Positions 6,460 through 15,014 of a DNA stretch of 64,000 bases are shown piece by piece. A program made the position numbers and the translations under genes. Numbering within the stretch: the stretch's first letter is position 1; every line of letters starts with the position of its first letter. Origin of the DNA: Saccharopolyspora shandongensis (GTDB lineage Bacteria > Actinomycetota > Actinomycetes > Mycobacteriales > Pseudonocardiaceae). The notes beneath the pieces were generated by a model. That model made no database searches. It saw nothing but the letters and a program-made list of their open reading frames with translations, and was not told the DNA's origin. Location of the stretch: contig NZ_FNOK01000012.1 in assembly GCF_900106995.1 (NCBI RefSeq), forward strand, positions 1-64,000. The letters are read 5' to 3'.

Positions 6460-7813
6460 ATGGCATGGTCAGAGAAACGACCGAACGGGCGCTACCGCGG
6501 CGCGTACCGCGATCGCGGTGGAACCATCCGTTATGTCAGGGGAACGTTCAGCCAGCCCGCAGAGGCCAAACGCGAGGCGCACGAGGCCGAGAACAGCCAG
6601 CGCAGACCAGGCGCGATCAACCTGGACGGCGCGCGTATGCCCTGGGGCAGCTGGGTCGACCAGTGGTTAGGCGACTGGACGGCAGAACCGTCAACCCGAG
6701 CTCGTGCTGTGTCCTGCATCGAGCAGCACATCCGACCCCATTGGGGTGCGGTGCCGCTCGATGAAATCGAGTCCGACGCAATCAAGTCGTGGGTGAAGCT
6801 GCTCCGAAAAACGCAGGCCAAGGGCACAAAGAAGGGAGAGGAGCCAAAGCTGCTCGCACCCCGCACGATCAACAAGATCGTCACCACGTTCGGCACCACG
6901 CTCCGGGGTGCGGTCGACAGGCGCCTGCTCGCGGTCTCGCCGAGCGCCGGGATCAAACTGGAGACGGTCACCGCGGACGACGAGTACTTCATGACGCGCG
7001 CCGAGGTGGCACGGTTTCGCGAAGTCGCAGCAGAGGACAGCGAACAAATCGATCTGCTGATCGACATCGGCACCGAGACCGGTCTGCGATGGGGCGAACT
7101 CGCCGGGCTGCACCTGGAACGCGTCGACACCAAGCGACTCGTGATCCAGGTGCAAGAGGTCTGGGACAAGCACAGCAATGAGATCAAGCCCTACCCGAAG
7201 GGGCGACGTCGCAGAGGTGTGCCGATCACCAGGCGTCTAGCCGGCCGCATCGACGACTACGTGGAGCGGAATCAGCCGAAGCGATGCCGGGCCCGCCACC
7301 GCGGTGGGGGACGTTGCACCGGGGCGTTGTTGCTGGCGTCCAAGGTCGGAACGCCGCTGAACTACGGGAACGTGCGTCGTCGGCACTGGGACTCCGTCGC
7401 GGAGCGCGCGGGGCTGGCGGGAGTCACGCCGCACGACATGCGGCACGCGTACGCGTCGTGGCTGATCCAGGATGGTGCCGGCGTCGAGATGGTGTCGGCG
7501 TTGTTGGGCCACAAGTCGTGGACGGACCACCATGCGCTACGCGCACCTGGCGGATGCCCGCTGGGCACAGGTGCGCGACATCATCGGAGGCCCGGAACCG
7601 ACTCCGGATGAGCTGAGTTCCGATGTGATCGCCGCGGCGGTGCGCGCACTCGCCGAGGCGAAACCCGAGCGGTGGGCGGCGGTCGCCGCAGCCCTCGACG
7701 GGGAGCAGGAGCCCGACGCTGCCCCCATTTTGCCCCATTTGGGGGTTCTACCGGCGACGCCAAGATCATCGATCTGGCGTCCCGCCGCAGGTCAGCTGGC
7801 TGATCTGGCTTGC
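6460..7813 (+). pseudogene. Tyrosine integrase, frameshifted before the catalytic Tyr
   Basis: ATG 6460 follows AAAGGAGG at 6446-6453. The N-terminal arm-binding part (residues 1-65), core-binding domain (to about 165) and catalytic domain are clear. The Arg of 'GLRWGEL' (about residue 210), His and Arg of 'HDMRH' (about 325 and 328) and His of 'LLGHKSW' (351) are present. After Trp-Thr an extra G at 7524/7525 shifts the frame. The expected 'TTMRYAHLADA' with the nucleophilic Tyr (codon 7538-7540) lies in the next frame, while the original frame ends at 7611. The second frame has no stop before the tRNA, so the true 3' end cannot be fixed. Either a natural mutation that traps the element or a sequencing error. 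Confidence 0.85.
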
Positions 7814-7860
7814 GCCCCCGGCAGGATTCGAACCTGCGACACCCGCTTTAGGAGAGCGGT
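7814..7860. other. Likely attachment-site core (right or left junction)
   Basis: The 3' half of tRNA-Arg(CCT) is the probable att core: the integrase gene runs up to it and the element lies on its 3' side. The second copy should be a 3' tRNA fragment beyond the left edge of the window. Core limits are a guess. Just inside the element, 7720-7746 carries a repeated CCCCATTT word that could be an integrase arm site. Confidence 0.6.
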
Positions 7861-7885
7861 GCTCTATCCCCTGAGCTACGAGGGC
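7814..7885 (-). tRNA. tRNA-Arg (anticodon CCT)
   Basis: A full cloverleaf folds on the minus strand: acceptor GCCCTCG/CGGGGGC, D stem GCTC/GAGC, anticodon stem CCGCT/AGCGG with loop CTCCTAA (anticodon CCT), and T stem GCAGG/CCTGC with loop TTCGAAT. No CCA is encoded. Its 3' end (7814) faces the prophage-like element, the usual geometry for integration into a tRNA gene. Confidence 0.93.
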
Positions 7886-8029
7886 TTGGTCTTCGACCTC
7901 TCTCGGAGCGTACCTGGCTCGTCGGGGTCCTCCGACACCCGGTTGGCGTCCCCTGCGTCCCGCCTGTCGCAGGCTTCCGTCGCGTATCGTCAGGTGATCG
8001 TTACCGTTCGGCGCCACTGGGGTGGGTGT

Positions 8030-10081
8030 ATGGGCAACGAGAACAGCGGTCCGGTGCGCAACCTCGTGCAGGCCGGGGCCATCCACGGCGGCGTGCACTT
8101 CCACGAGCAGCAGGCACCGGAGGCGCCCGGGCAGCTGTTGCCGGAGCCGGTCAACTTCGTCGACCGGGAGCCGGAGCGCGAGGCGCTCGACGCTTTGCTC
8201 GCCGAGGCTCGCGGGGCTCGGGCCGGGTGCGCCGTGATCAGCGGGATTCGCGGGGTCGGCAAGAGCGCCCTGGGCACTTACTGGTCGCATCGGGTGATCG
8301 ATTCGTTCGAGCACGGCCAGGTTCGGTTCGACTTCGGGCTCGGGCAGCGGTCGCTCGGTGAGGCCGCCGAGCACTGCTTGCGTTCGCTCGGCGTGGCCGG
8401 GGACCGGATTCCGCTGTCGGACGACGACAAGATCGCCCTGCTGCGCACCAAGACCAAGGGCCGGAAGCTGCTGTTCTTCTTCGACAACGTGGGCGACCTC
8501 GCGCACGTTGCGAAGCTGCTGCCCGCCTCGTCGGAGAGCGTGGTGCTCTGCACGAGCCACCACGACGCCGCAGACCTGGTGCTGGACGGCGTTCGGCCCA
8601 TTCGGCTGACCGCGCTCGGACCCGGCCATGCCCTCGACTACCTGCGGCGGAGCGGCCTCCGGGAGCGGATCGATGCGGAGCCGGTCGCTGCCGCGGAGCT
8701 CGTGGACCGGTGCGGCAGGCTGCCGCATGTCCTTCGCCTGGTGGCCGGGATGCTCCGGCGCCGGACGTCCTGGAGCATCGCGCGGGCGGTTCGGGAACTG
8801 TCCGACAAGCGGAGGCGGCGCGATCACCTCCACGAGGCGTTCGCGGCGCTCGACCTGGCGGTCGGGCAGCTCCCGCGGGCCGAAGCGGAGCTATACGCGT
8901 GGCTCGGGGTGTTCCCCGGCGCGGTGTTCTCGGCGGGGGCGGTGGCGGCGTTAGCCGATCTCGCCGAGTTCGATGCCGAATCCCGTCTCGCCGAGTTGCA
9001 CAGGACTTGTCTGGTGGAAGAGAACGACCAAGAGCAGTTCCTCCTTCACGATCTCGTGGGCGAGCACGCCTCCGAAGCCGCTCGGGCGCTCGGCGCCGCG
9101 AGGCGCGACGATGCGTTGCGGCGCCTCGTCGGGTGGTATCGGCGGCAGGGCGCGTTCGCCGATCGGATGGTGATGGAACCCAGTCGGCTCCGCGTCGTGG
9201 ACGACGAGGTCGACGGGGAGAACCCGTTCGGCACGCGGGAAGAAGCGCTGGAATGGTTGGAGCGCGAGCGCGTCAACATCCTCGGCATGGTGCGGCTGGC
9301 CGGCGAAAGCGAATTGCACGTCGACGTGATCGCGCTCTGCGACGGTCCACTGTGGGCGTTGCACAACCAGCACAAGCACTACTCCGACACGCTGCAGGCG
9401 CTGGCATCGGCCATCGAGTCCGCAGCGGCGATCGAGGACCCCGTCGCGGAAGCGCGGATGCGGAGCCTGCGCGGTCAGCTGTTGATGGAGTGCGGCGAGC
9501 TCGACGAGGCGCACGAGGAGTGCGCTAAGGCGGTCGCCGCGGCCGAGCGGGCCGGACATCGGCGAATCCTGGCCTCCGCACTGGAGTTCCAGGGCAAGGT
9601 GCTGCACGCGCGCGACGAATTCGCCGAGGCCATCGGGAACTTCGAGCGGGCCCGGCGGCTCAACGAGGAGCTGGGGCGGCGTCGCGGCATGGCGCTGCAG
9701 GAGTACCTGATGGGCAAGTCGCTGTCCGGGCTCGGCCGGCACGACGAGGCCCTGACCGTGCTGGGGACCGCCCTGGACCGGCTCGCGGAATTCCCCGAGG
9801 ACACGCGGACGCCCGGCCGGATCGGCGTCGCGACGGCTCGGGCCCACCAGGCGCTCGGGCAGCACGAGCAGGCCGTTTCGGCGCTTCGCGAGGTCATCGC
9901 CGCGACGCGGGAACGGCAGGCATCCTTCGACCTCGCCGAGCCGTTGGAGCTGATCGCCGACTCGCTCACCGCGACCGGGCAGCCGGGCGCGCGGGAATGC
10001 CTGGCGGAAGCGCTGGAGATCTACGAGCAGGCCGAGAGCCCGAAGGCGGAGCGGGTGGCCCGCAAGCTCGGCGACGGGTGA
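8030..10081 (+). CDS. STAND NTPase (NB-ARC-like) with C-terminal TPR-like repeats
   Basis: 683 aa from ATG 8030. The open frame continues upstream through the tRNA, which is not a real N-terminus. Residues 6-25 carry 'SGPVRNLVQAGAIHGGVHFH', a short glycine-rich motif that recurs at the front of many actinobacterial STAND proteins. The P-loop GIRGVGKS is at residues 72-79 and Walker B 'LLFFFDNV' has Asp about 152. A winged-helix-like region (about 280-350) follows, and from about 410 alpha-helical tandem repeats of the TPR type ('EALTVLGTALDRL', 'EQAVSALREVIA'). STAND proteins are signal-triggered switches; some are phage sensors (Avs), others transcription regulators. No effector domain is obvious, so the role is open. 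It sits directly beside the prophage attachment tRNA. Confidence 0.85.
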   Translation: MGNENSGPVRNLVQAGAIHGGVHFHEQQAPEAPGQLLPEPVNFVDREPEREALDALLAEARGARAGCAVISGIRGVGKSALGTYWSHRVIDSFEHGQVRFDFGLGQRSLGEAAEHCLRSLGVAGDRIPLSDDDKIALLRTKTKGRKLLFFFDNVGDLAHVAKLLPASSESVVLCTSHHDAADLVLDGVRPIRLTALGPGHALDYLRRSGLRERIDAEPVAAAELVDRCGRLPHVLRLVAGMLRRRTSWSIARAVRELSDKRRRRDHLHEAFAALDLAVGQLPRAEAELYAWLGVFPGAVFSAGAVAALADLAEFDAESRLAELHRTCLVEENDQEQFLLHDLVGEHASEAARALGAARRDDALRRLVGWYRRQGAFADRMVMEPSRLRVVDDEVDGENPFGTREEALEWLERERVNILGMVRLAGESELHVDVIALCDGPLWALHNQHKHYSDTLQALASAIESAAAIEDPVAEARMRSLRGQLLMECGELDEAHEECAKAVAAAERAGHRRILASALEFQGKVLHARDEFAEAIGNFERARRLNEELGRRRGMALQEYLMGKSLSGLGRHDEALTVLGTALDRLAEFPEDTRTPGRIGVATARAHQALGQHEQAVSALREVIAATRERQASFDLAEPLELIADSLTATGQPGARECLAEALEIYEQAESPKAERVARKLGDG

Positions 10082-10087
10082 GGCGCG

Positions 10088-11254
10088 TCAGCCGGGGCTG
10101 AACAGGTCCACCGGCGCCGCCGGGGCGGGCCACGGCGGCTCCGGGAGGTCCAGCTGCCGGTAGATGAGGCCGCGCAGGCGTTCGCAGGCGCGGTCTTGGA
10201 AGGCCAGGTCCGCGAGCTGCTGGTGGTCCGGGACCGGTCGCGCCGAGTCGATCTGCGCCCGCAGGTCTCCGGTTGTGTCCAGGCGCTTCGCCCGCTCGCC
10301 CAGCAGCGCCATCGGGGAGCCGGGCACCACCTCGCCGGTGCCGAAAGCCGCTAGCAGCAGCGGTTTTCCCAGCGCTGCGGCGTAGCACGACAGCGAGCCG
10401 TGATCCGAGATCACCACGTCCGCGGCGACCAGCGCGGCCTGCCACTTGCGCAGCCTGGGCACCAGGACGAGCCCGTCCCGCAGGGCGGCCTGCAACCAGG
10501 TCCGGATCTGCAGGCCCTCGTGCCTGCTCCAGATGTTCGGGTGCAGCACCAGGGCGACCTGGTAGTCGGCCGGCAACGCGGCGACCAGATCGCGGGCCAG
10601 CCCGCCCTGCCGGCCGAACAGCGAATGCGGGCCCCAGGTAGAGGCGAGGACCACGAGCTTCCGCCTGCCGGTGCCGAGGGCCGCGCGGTACTGCTCGCGC
10701 ATCGGCAGGCTGGCCTGCAGGCGCGCGAAGCAGGGATCGCCGATCACCTCGGCGCGCGGGGCTGCTGCCGGGCAGTCGCGCCGCAGCGCGATCAGCTGGC
10801 TCGGGTGGGAGAGGCCGACGACCGCCGGGACCACCCGGCCCTCGTGCATCAGCTGCGCGGCGGACAGGCCCGAAACCTCTTCCGCCACACCGGATTCCGT
10901 GGCGCGGAGCTTGTGGTGCCCGGCGCCGTGCGGCAGCGTCAGCACCGGCATCTCCAGCTCGTGCAGCGGGCCGTTGCCGCTCGGCGAGATCGCGAGGTCG
11001 AAGTCCTTGCCGATGGCCTGCTCCCAGTCCGCGACCCGGGCCTGCGTGCGGTGCAGTTGGTCGGTGAGGTTCGCGGCGAACTCCGAGCCCGCCGCCACCG
11101 CGAAGCGCGTCTCCACCCGCATGTCGTCGGCGAGCACTGGGAGCACGTCCAGCAGGCGATCCAGCGCCGTCAGGGTTCGCACGACGCCGAGCACCCGGCG
11201 CTCCACCGGCGCGGTGTCCCAGCGCTCCGCCCGCTGCGGCTCAGCGGACGGCAT
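10088..11254 (-). CDS. GT-B-like transferase (CDP-glycerol glycerophosphotransferase-like)
   Basis: 388 aa, convergent with the STAND gene (6-nt gap). Features seen: a Rossmann-like N-terminal half, 'LTLPHGAGHHKL' (about residues 108-119), 'VVLASTWGPHSLFG' (about 200) and 'AADVVISDHGSLSCYAAAL' (about 280-300). The last resembles the donor-site 'DYSSxxxD' region of CDP-glycerol transferases and capsule-type GT-B enzymes. No signal peptide or membrane segment. Substrate unknown. An 8-copy 8-bp tandem repeat lies 10-74 nt upstream of the ATG and could affect its expression. Confidence 0.6.
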   Translation of the reverse strand: MPSAEPQRAERWDTAPVERRVLGVVRTLTALDRLLDVLPVLADDMRVETRFAVAAGSEFAANLTDQLHRTQARVADWEQAIGKDFDLAISPSGNGPLHELEMPVLTLPHGAGHHKLRATESGVAEEVSGLSAAQLMHEGRVVPAVVGLSHPSQLIALRRDCPAAAPRAEVIGDPCFARLQASLPMREQYRAALGTGRRKLVVLASTWGPHSLFGRQGGLARDLVAALPADYQVALVLHPNIWSRHEGLQIRTWLQAALRDGLVLVPRLRKWQAALVAADVVISDHGSLSCYAAALGKPLLLAAFGTGEVVPGSPMALLGERAKRLDTTGDLRAQIDSARPVPDHQQLADLAFQDRACERLRGLIYRQLDLPEPPWPAPAAPVDLFSPG

Positions 11255-11264
11255 GGCCCACCGC

Positions 11265-11328
11265 CGGGCTTCCGGGCTTCCGGGCTTCCGGGCTTCCGGG
11301 CTTCCGGGCTTCCGGGCTTCCGGGCTTC
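11265..11328. repeat. Perfect 8 x 8-bp tandem repeat (unit CGGGCTTC)
   Basis: Eight identical, uninterrupted copies of CGGGCTTC run from 11265 to 11328, ending in a partial copy CGG. They occupy the promoter or leader region of the transferase gene (start 11254, minus strand). The unit is not a multiple of three and contains no stop in any frame. Perfect short arrays of this kind change copy number by slipped-strand mispairing. Confidence 0.95.
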
Positions 11329-11425
11329 CGGTGTCGATTTTACCTTGCCGCGCAGGGAAAAACCGTCGCTCGGGGATCGCGGCGCGGTGGACATGGCGAT
11401 CGATCCTAATCGAGCCGGATGCGCC

Positions 11426-12949
11426 TCAACTCGTGGTCGAGCTGTCCGCGGTCCGGTCGCCATCGATCTCCCACCGGTTGCGCCCGCCCCTCTTCGCCCG
11501 GTACAGCGCGATGTCGGCGGCGGCGAACAGGTGCTCCAGGTTCGCCGGACCCGCCGCGACGCCGATGCTCACCGTCGGCGCCTTGGTGAGCCGCCCGAGC
11601 ACCAGCCGCCAGTCGTGCCGCTGCACTGAGGCGCGGATCCGCTCGGCGACGATCGGCCCGGCGTCGCGGGACTCCTCGGTGGCGTCGACGAGCAGCACCA
11701 CGAACTCGTCGCCCGCCCAGCGGCAGATGAGGTCGTCGCCGCGGCATTCGCGGCGCAGCAGGTTCGCGACCTCCTGCAGCACCACGTCGCCCGCGGTGTG
11801 CCCGGCGAGGTCGTTGACGTCCTTGAACCAGTCCACGTCCAGCAGCAACAGCCACGGCACCCGGCCGGCCGCCGCAGTGCTCTCCAGCAGCATTGGCGCG
11901 CGCCGTTCCAGGCCGAGGCGGTTGGTGAGGCCCGTCAGCGGGTCGCGCAGCGCGGCTTCGCGGGCGGCCAACGCCATGCGCTGCGCCTGCACGGCCACCC
12001 GGCGCTGCTCCAGCGCCTGCCCCAAGCCCTCCTGCAGCACGTCCACCGCCGTGCTGCTCGCGGCGACCGTTCGCCGCAGCGCGGCGGACTCGCCGACCGG
12101 GTCGGACAGCGCCTCGCAGATCGCCGCGAGGTCGAGGGAGAACTGCATCATCAGCATGGTGTCGCGGATCGTTCCGGCGCCTTCCAGCGCACGGCTGGCG
12201 AAGGTGCGGGCCTCCTCCAGCCGGTTCTGCTCGCGGCGCACCACCGCCAGCACCCAGTTCGCTATCGCCGTGGTGAACCAGTCGTCGGCGCCGCGCCCCA
12301 GCGCCAGCGCCTCCAGGGCGGCCCGCTCGGCGGCGGCCGTCTCGCCGACGCCGGCCAGCGACCGCGCGAACCCGGCCAGCGCCGCGCGTTTCACCTGCCC
12401 GGGCTTGGCCAGCCCCTGCGCCTCGTCGAAAAGGTCGCGGGCCAGCTCGAACTGCGCCCTGCTGGTCTCGTCGGGTCGGGTCACGGCGCGGAACACCCGG
12501 GCGTTGCCCTCCCGGCTCAGGCAGTGCGCCAGCGCCGCCTGGTCGTCGGAGTCGCGGGCGATCTGCACCGACAGCGCCATCAGCTCCAGCGCCGGGCCGC
12601 GGTGGCCGATGGTCTCCAGCAGGTAGCCGAGCATGCTGATGGTGTGCGCGGCCGCCGAGCCGTCCGGGCGGTCGACGTCGAGATCGGTCCAGCCCTCGGC
12701 GATCAGTTCCAGGGCGAGCGGGATGCGTCCCAGCCGCCACGCCAGCGACGCCCGGTGCACCAGCACGGTCGGGCGGTTCCAGTGCTCGCCGACGTCGCTG
12801 GCCCCGGCCTGGATCAGCTCGTCGAACGCCGCGTTCGCCTCGGCGAAGCGGCCGGAGTCCAGCAACAGCCGCACGTGGCGGTCGTGGGTCGGCAGGTGGC
12901 CGACCATCAGCGGATCATCCTGCTGCACCGCGTCCTCGCAGGAGCGCAC
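11426..12949 (-). CDS. Diguanylate cyclase with N-terminal TPR-like domain
   Basis: 507 aa, start GTG 12949 just after an in-frame TAG; ATG 12907 is an alternative. Residues 20-310 are helical TPR-like repeats, then 'RDPLTGLTNRLGLERR' opens the GGDEF domain. The active-site motif reads 'RWAGDEFVVLL' (AGDEF instead of GGDEF, a common active variant). An RGDD I-site (RxxD) stands exactly five residues ahead, so product inhibition by c-di-GMP is expected. No EAL domain and no membrane segments. The soluble TPR part probably receives a protein signal. Confidence 0.88.
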   Translation of the reverse strand: MRSCEDAVQQDDPLMVGHLPTHDRHVRLLLDSGRFAEANAAFDELIQAGASDVGEHWNRPTVLVHRASLAWRLGRIPLALELIAEGWTDLDVDRPDGSAAAHTISMLGYLLETIGHRGPALELMALSVQIARDSDDQAALAHCLSREGNARVFRAVTRPDETSRAQFELARDLFDEAQGLAKPGQVKRAALAGFARSLAGVGETAAAERAALEALALGRGADDWFTTAIANWVLAVVRREQNRLEEARTFASRALEGAGTIRDTMLMMQFSLDLAAICEALSDPVGESAALRRTVAASSTAVDVLQEGLGQALEQRRVAVQAQRMALAAREAALRDPLTGLTNRLGLERRAPMLLESTAAAGRVPWLLLLDVDWFKDVNDLAGHTAGDVVLQEVANLLRRECRGDDLICRWAGDEFVVLLVDATEESRDAGPIVAERIRASVQRHDWRLVLGRLTKAPTVSIGVAAGPANLEHLFAAADIALYRAKRGGRNRWEIDGDRTADSSTTS

Positions 12950-12993
12950 CTAGTCGAAGTGGAACCGCGTGCCGAAGCGGTTTCGCGTCCAGG

Positions 12994-13674
12994 CTACCGG
13001 CTGCGACCTTGTCCGTACTTGTCGTAGTGCACGACCTGTTCCAGCGGCAATCGCTGTCGCCAGCCGTGCCGCTCCAGGTCCGGCGTGTCGGCCAGGGATC
13101 GCACCGGCCCTACGCACAACCATGCCACCGGGCGCACTCCCTGCGGAATGCCCAGCAGCCGGCGGAGGAACTCCTCGCGGTAGAAGCTGACCCAGCCGAC
13201 GCCCAGTCCCTCGGCGGTGGCGGCCAGCCACAGGTTCTGGATGGCCAGGCACACCGAGTACAGGCCGGCGTCGGCGATCGCGTGGCGGCCGAGCACCTGC
13301 GGTGCGCCGCGGTTCGGGTCGTAGGTGACGGCGATGCCCAGCGACGATTCCACGATGCCCTCGACCTTGATCTTGGCGAAGGTCTCGGCGCGTTCCCCGT
13401 CGAGCCGGGCGGCGAAGACGCTGCGTTCGGCCAGCACGTGCTCGCGGAAGGCGCGGCGGGTGGTGTCGTCGCGGACCAGGACGAAGTCCCACGGCTGGGA
13501 TAGTCCGACGCTGGGCGCGCTGTGCGCGGCGGTCAGCACTCTGCGCAGCATCGGGTCGGGGAGCGCGGCTCCGGTGAACTCCCGGCGCACGTCGCGGCGG
13601 CGGTTGATCACGTCGTAGAGGTCGGCTGCGGGGGCGGTGTCGGTCAACTTGGAGGCGCGTCCGGCGATCGTCAT
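12994..13674 (-). CDS. bluB: 5,6-dimethylbenzimidazole synthase (BluB)
   Basis: 226 aa from ATG 13674; an earlier start at 13797 would run through a terminator hairpin. BluB is an oxygen-dependent flavin enzyme that cannibalises FMNH2 to make the lower ligand of vitamin B12. Characteristic segments are 'RRRDVRREFTG', 'AAHSAPSVGLSQPWDFVLV' (FMN site) and 'GLGVGWVSFY' near the C-terminus. It lies downstream of the cysteine-free ribosomal-protein operon on the same strand but beyond a strong hairpin, so it is probably a separate unit. Confidence 0.88.
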   Translation of the reverse strand: MTIAGRASKLTDTAPAADLYDVINRRRDVRREFTGAALPDPMLRRVLTAAHSAPSVGLSQPWDFVLVRDDTTRRAFREHVLAERSVFAARLDGERAETFAKIKVEGIVESSLGIAVTYDPNRGAPQVLGRHAIADAGLYSVCLAIQNLWLAATAEGLGVGWVSFYREEFLRRLLGIPQGVRPVAWLCVGPVRSLADTPDLERHGWRQRLPLEQVVHYDKYGQGRSR

Positions 13675-13749
13675 TGCCGACCATCCTGCCGCTGGCGCCG
13701 AAGGCCGCGGGGGGAGGGGCACCGGCGGAGGGTTTTGCCTGCTCAGGTG

Positions 13750-13793
13750 TCGTGAGCGGTTTGGAGTGCCATGGCGCTCCAAACCGCTCACGA
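13750..13793 (-). terminator. Long hairpin terminator after rpsR
   Basis: Two 17-nt arms, TCGTGAGCGGTTTGGAG (13750-13766) and its exact complement (13777-13793), enclose a T-G wobble and the self-complementary GCCATGGC. There is no T-tract, as is usual in actinobacteria. It closes the ribosomal-protein operon and isolates bluB. Confidence 0.8.
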
Positions 13794-13814
13794 GCATCTA
13801 CCTGGTCAAATGGT

Positions 13815-14054
13815 TCATTTCCGGCCGTTCGCGGGGTAGGGGAGCAGGGCCATCTCGCGGGCGTTCTTGATCGCCCGCGCCACCTCGCGCTGCTCCTGCA
13901 CGGTCAGGCCGGTGACGCGACGGGAGCGGATCTTGCCCCTGTCGGAGATGAACTTCCGCAGCAGCGCGGTGTCCTTCCAATCCACCTGGACGACGCCTTC
14001 GCGCTGGAGCAGGTTCGGCTTGCGGCGCACGCTGCGCCGGTCGTTGTGCACCAC
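13815..14054 (-). CDS. rpsR: 30S ribosomal protein S18, cysteine-free paralog
   Basis: 79 aa, start GTG 14054. The core '[18 protein letters not shown]' and '[19 protein letters not shown]' is S18. The Cys residues that zinc-binding S18 carries near the N-terminus and in 'RVTGNC' are absent (Leu and other residues instead). Such C-minus paralogs replace the zinc-binding form under zinc limitation in actinobacteria. It is the last gene of rpmB-rpmG-rpsN-rpsR. Confidence 0.93.
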   Translation of the reverse strand: MVHNDRRSVRRKPNLLQREGVVQVDWKDTALLRKFISDRGKIRSRRVTGLTVQEQREVARAIKNAREMALLPYPANGRK

Positions 14055-14057
14055 GGC

Positions 14058-14363
14058 TCACCAACTCGACTTCGTCACGCCGGGCAGCTCGCCGGCGTGC
14101 GCCAGCTCGCGCAGCCGCACCCGGGAGACGCCGAACTTGCGGAAGTAGCCGCGCGGACGCCCGTCGACGGCGTCCCGGTTGCGCAGGCGAACCGGGCTGG
14201 CGTCACGAGGCTGGCGCTGCAGCTCGCGCTGAGCGGCAACGCGTTCCTCCGGGTTGCTGCCGGGCGCGACGATGATCTGCTTCAGCTCGGCCCGCCGCTG
14301 CGCGTACCGGGCGACGATCTCGCGGCGCTGCTCGTTGCGCGCGATCTTGGACTTCTTGGCCAC
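14058..14363 (-). CDS. rpsN: 30S ribosomal protein S14, cysteine-free paralog
   Basis: 101 aa from GTG 14363, with AAAGGAA about 8 nt upstream. It starts '[20 protein letters not shown]' and ends 'GVTKSSW', as in long-type S14, and has no CxxC pairs. The 101-aa length matches the zinc-independent form. The stop lies 3 nt from rpsR. A 177-nt gap separates it from rpmG and holds no gene. Confidence 0.93.
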   Translation of the reverse strand: MAKKSKIARNEQRREIVARYAQRRAELKQIIVAPGSNPEERVAAQRELQRQPRDASPVRLRNRDAVDGRPRGYFRKFGVSRVRLRELAHAGELPGVTKSSW

Positions 14364-14540
14364 TCGGCCGTTCCTTTCGGTATTCGCTCGTGAGCGATGG
14401 CTCCGGCAAGAACCGGCACAACCACTCACGAGCAGCGACAGGGGGATGGGAGGACGGCTCCCGGCAAGCAAGCGGCACTGCCGCTGGGCCCGCCCGCGCA
14501 ACTCGCATCGCCGCGCGAGGCGAGCCTGGAAGCCCATCGC

Positions 14541-14708
14541 TCAGCGTTCTTCGCGGAATTCCACGTGCTTGCGGGCCACCGGGTCGTACTTGCGCAGGAC
14601 CAGGCGGTCCGGGTTGTTCCGGCGGTTCTTGGTGGTCACGTACGTGAAGCCGGTGCCTGCGGTGGATCGCAGCTTGACCACCGGGCGGACGTCGGTGCTC
14701 TTGGTCAT
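14541..14708 (-). CDS. rpmG: 50S ribosomal protein L33, cysteine-free paralog
   Basis: 55 aa; below the usual length cut-off and easily missed. It reads [20 protein letters not shown] and continues with '[20 protein letters not shown]' and 'ARKHVEFRE', all L33 signatures. None of the four zinc-binding Cys of C-plus L33 is present. Its ATG overlaps the rpmB TGA by one base (TGATG). Confidence 0.93.
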   Translation of the reverse strand: MTKSTDVRPVVKLRSTAGTGFTYVTTKNRRNNPDRLVLRKYDPVARKHVEFREER

Positions 14709-14944
14709 CAGACGCGTTCCCCTCGCGCTCGCATCGCGGCCACCACGGCCTCGATGCTCTGCTTCTCGATGGTCTTCATTCCTTTCGCCGAAACCCGCAG
14801 CCGGATCCAGCGGCCTTCGGACGGCAGCCAGTAGCGCTTCCGCTGCACGTTGGGCAGCCAGCGGCGGCGGGTGCGGTGGTGGGAGTGGGAGACCTGGTTG
14901 CCGTAGCCGGGTTTCTTCCCGGTCACCTGGCAGCGGATGGACAT
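14708..14944 (-). CDS. rpmB: 50S ribosomal protein L28, zinc-independent paralog
   Basis: 78 aa from ATG 14944. '[20 protein letters not shown]' and '[12 protein letters not shown]' identify L28. Only one Cys remains, so the CxxC zinc site is lost. It is the first gene of the minus-strand operon and starts about 20 nt from the Zur-box-like site at 14962, so its promoter probably overlaps that site. Confidence 0.93.
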   Translation of the reverse strand: MSIRCQVTGKKPGYGNQVSHSHHRTRRRWLPNVQRKRYWLPSEGRWIRLRVSAKGMKTIEKQSIEAVVAAMRARGERV

Positions 14945-14961
14945 GACCTTCCTCTCGATAA

Positions 14962-14976
14962 TGACATCCATTTTCA
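14962..14976 (-). promoter_or_regulatory. Zur-box-like operator, rpmB side
   Basis: TGACATCCATTTTCA is close to the actinobacterial Zur consensus (TGAAAATnATTTTCA-like 7-1-7 palindrome) and is embedded in AATGA...TCATT symmetry (14960-14978). It sits 18 nt ahead of rpmB. Its complement, TGAAAATGGATGTCA, closely matches the second site at 15015. Zinc-bound Zur would block transcription here. Confidence 0.72.
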
Positions 14977-15014
14977 TTTTGCTACCGACGAGGGTAGCGT
15001 GTGTCCGCGTCAGA

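Noticed and set aside
7472..10081. One continuous 869-codon frame joining the integrase end, the tRNA region and the STAND gene
   Set aside because: It reads through a tRNA gene on the opposite strand and through non-family sequence. The STAND protein has its own ATG at 8030. Treated as chance openness after the integrase frameshift.
11265..11328. CRISPR array
   Set aside because: Direct 8-bp units with no spacers; no CRISPR array or cas gene found in the window.
11170..11463. Peptide with repeating EARKPGSP units across the 8-bp array
   Set aside because: Any reading frame of an 8-bp repeat gives an 8-residue periodic peptide; no supporting start or family.
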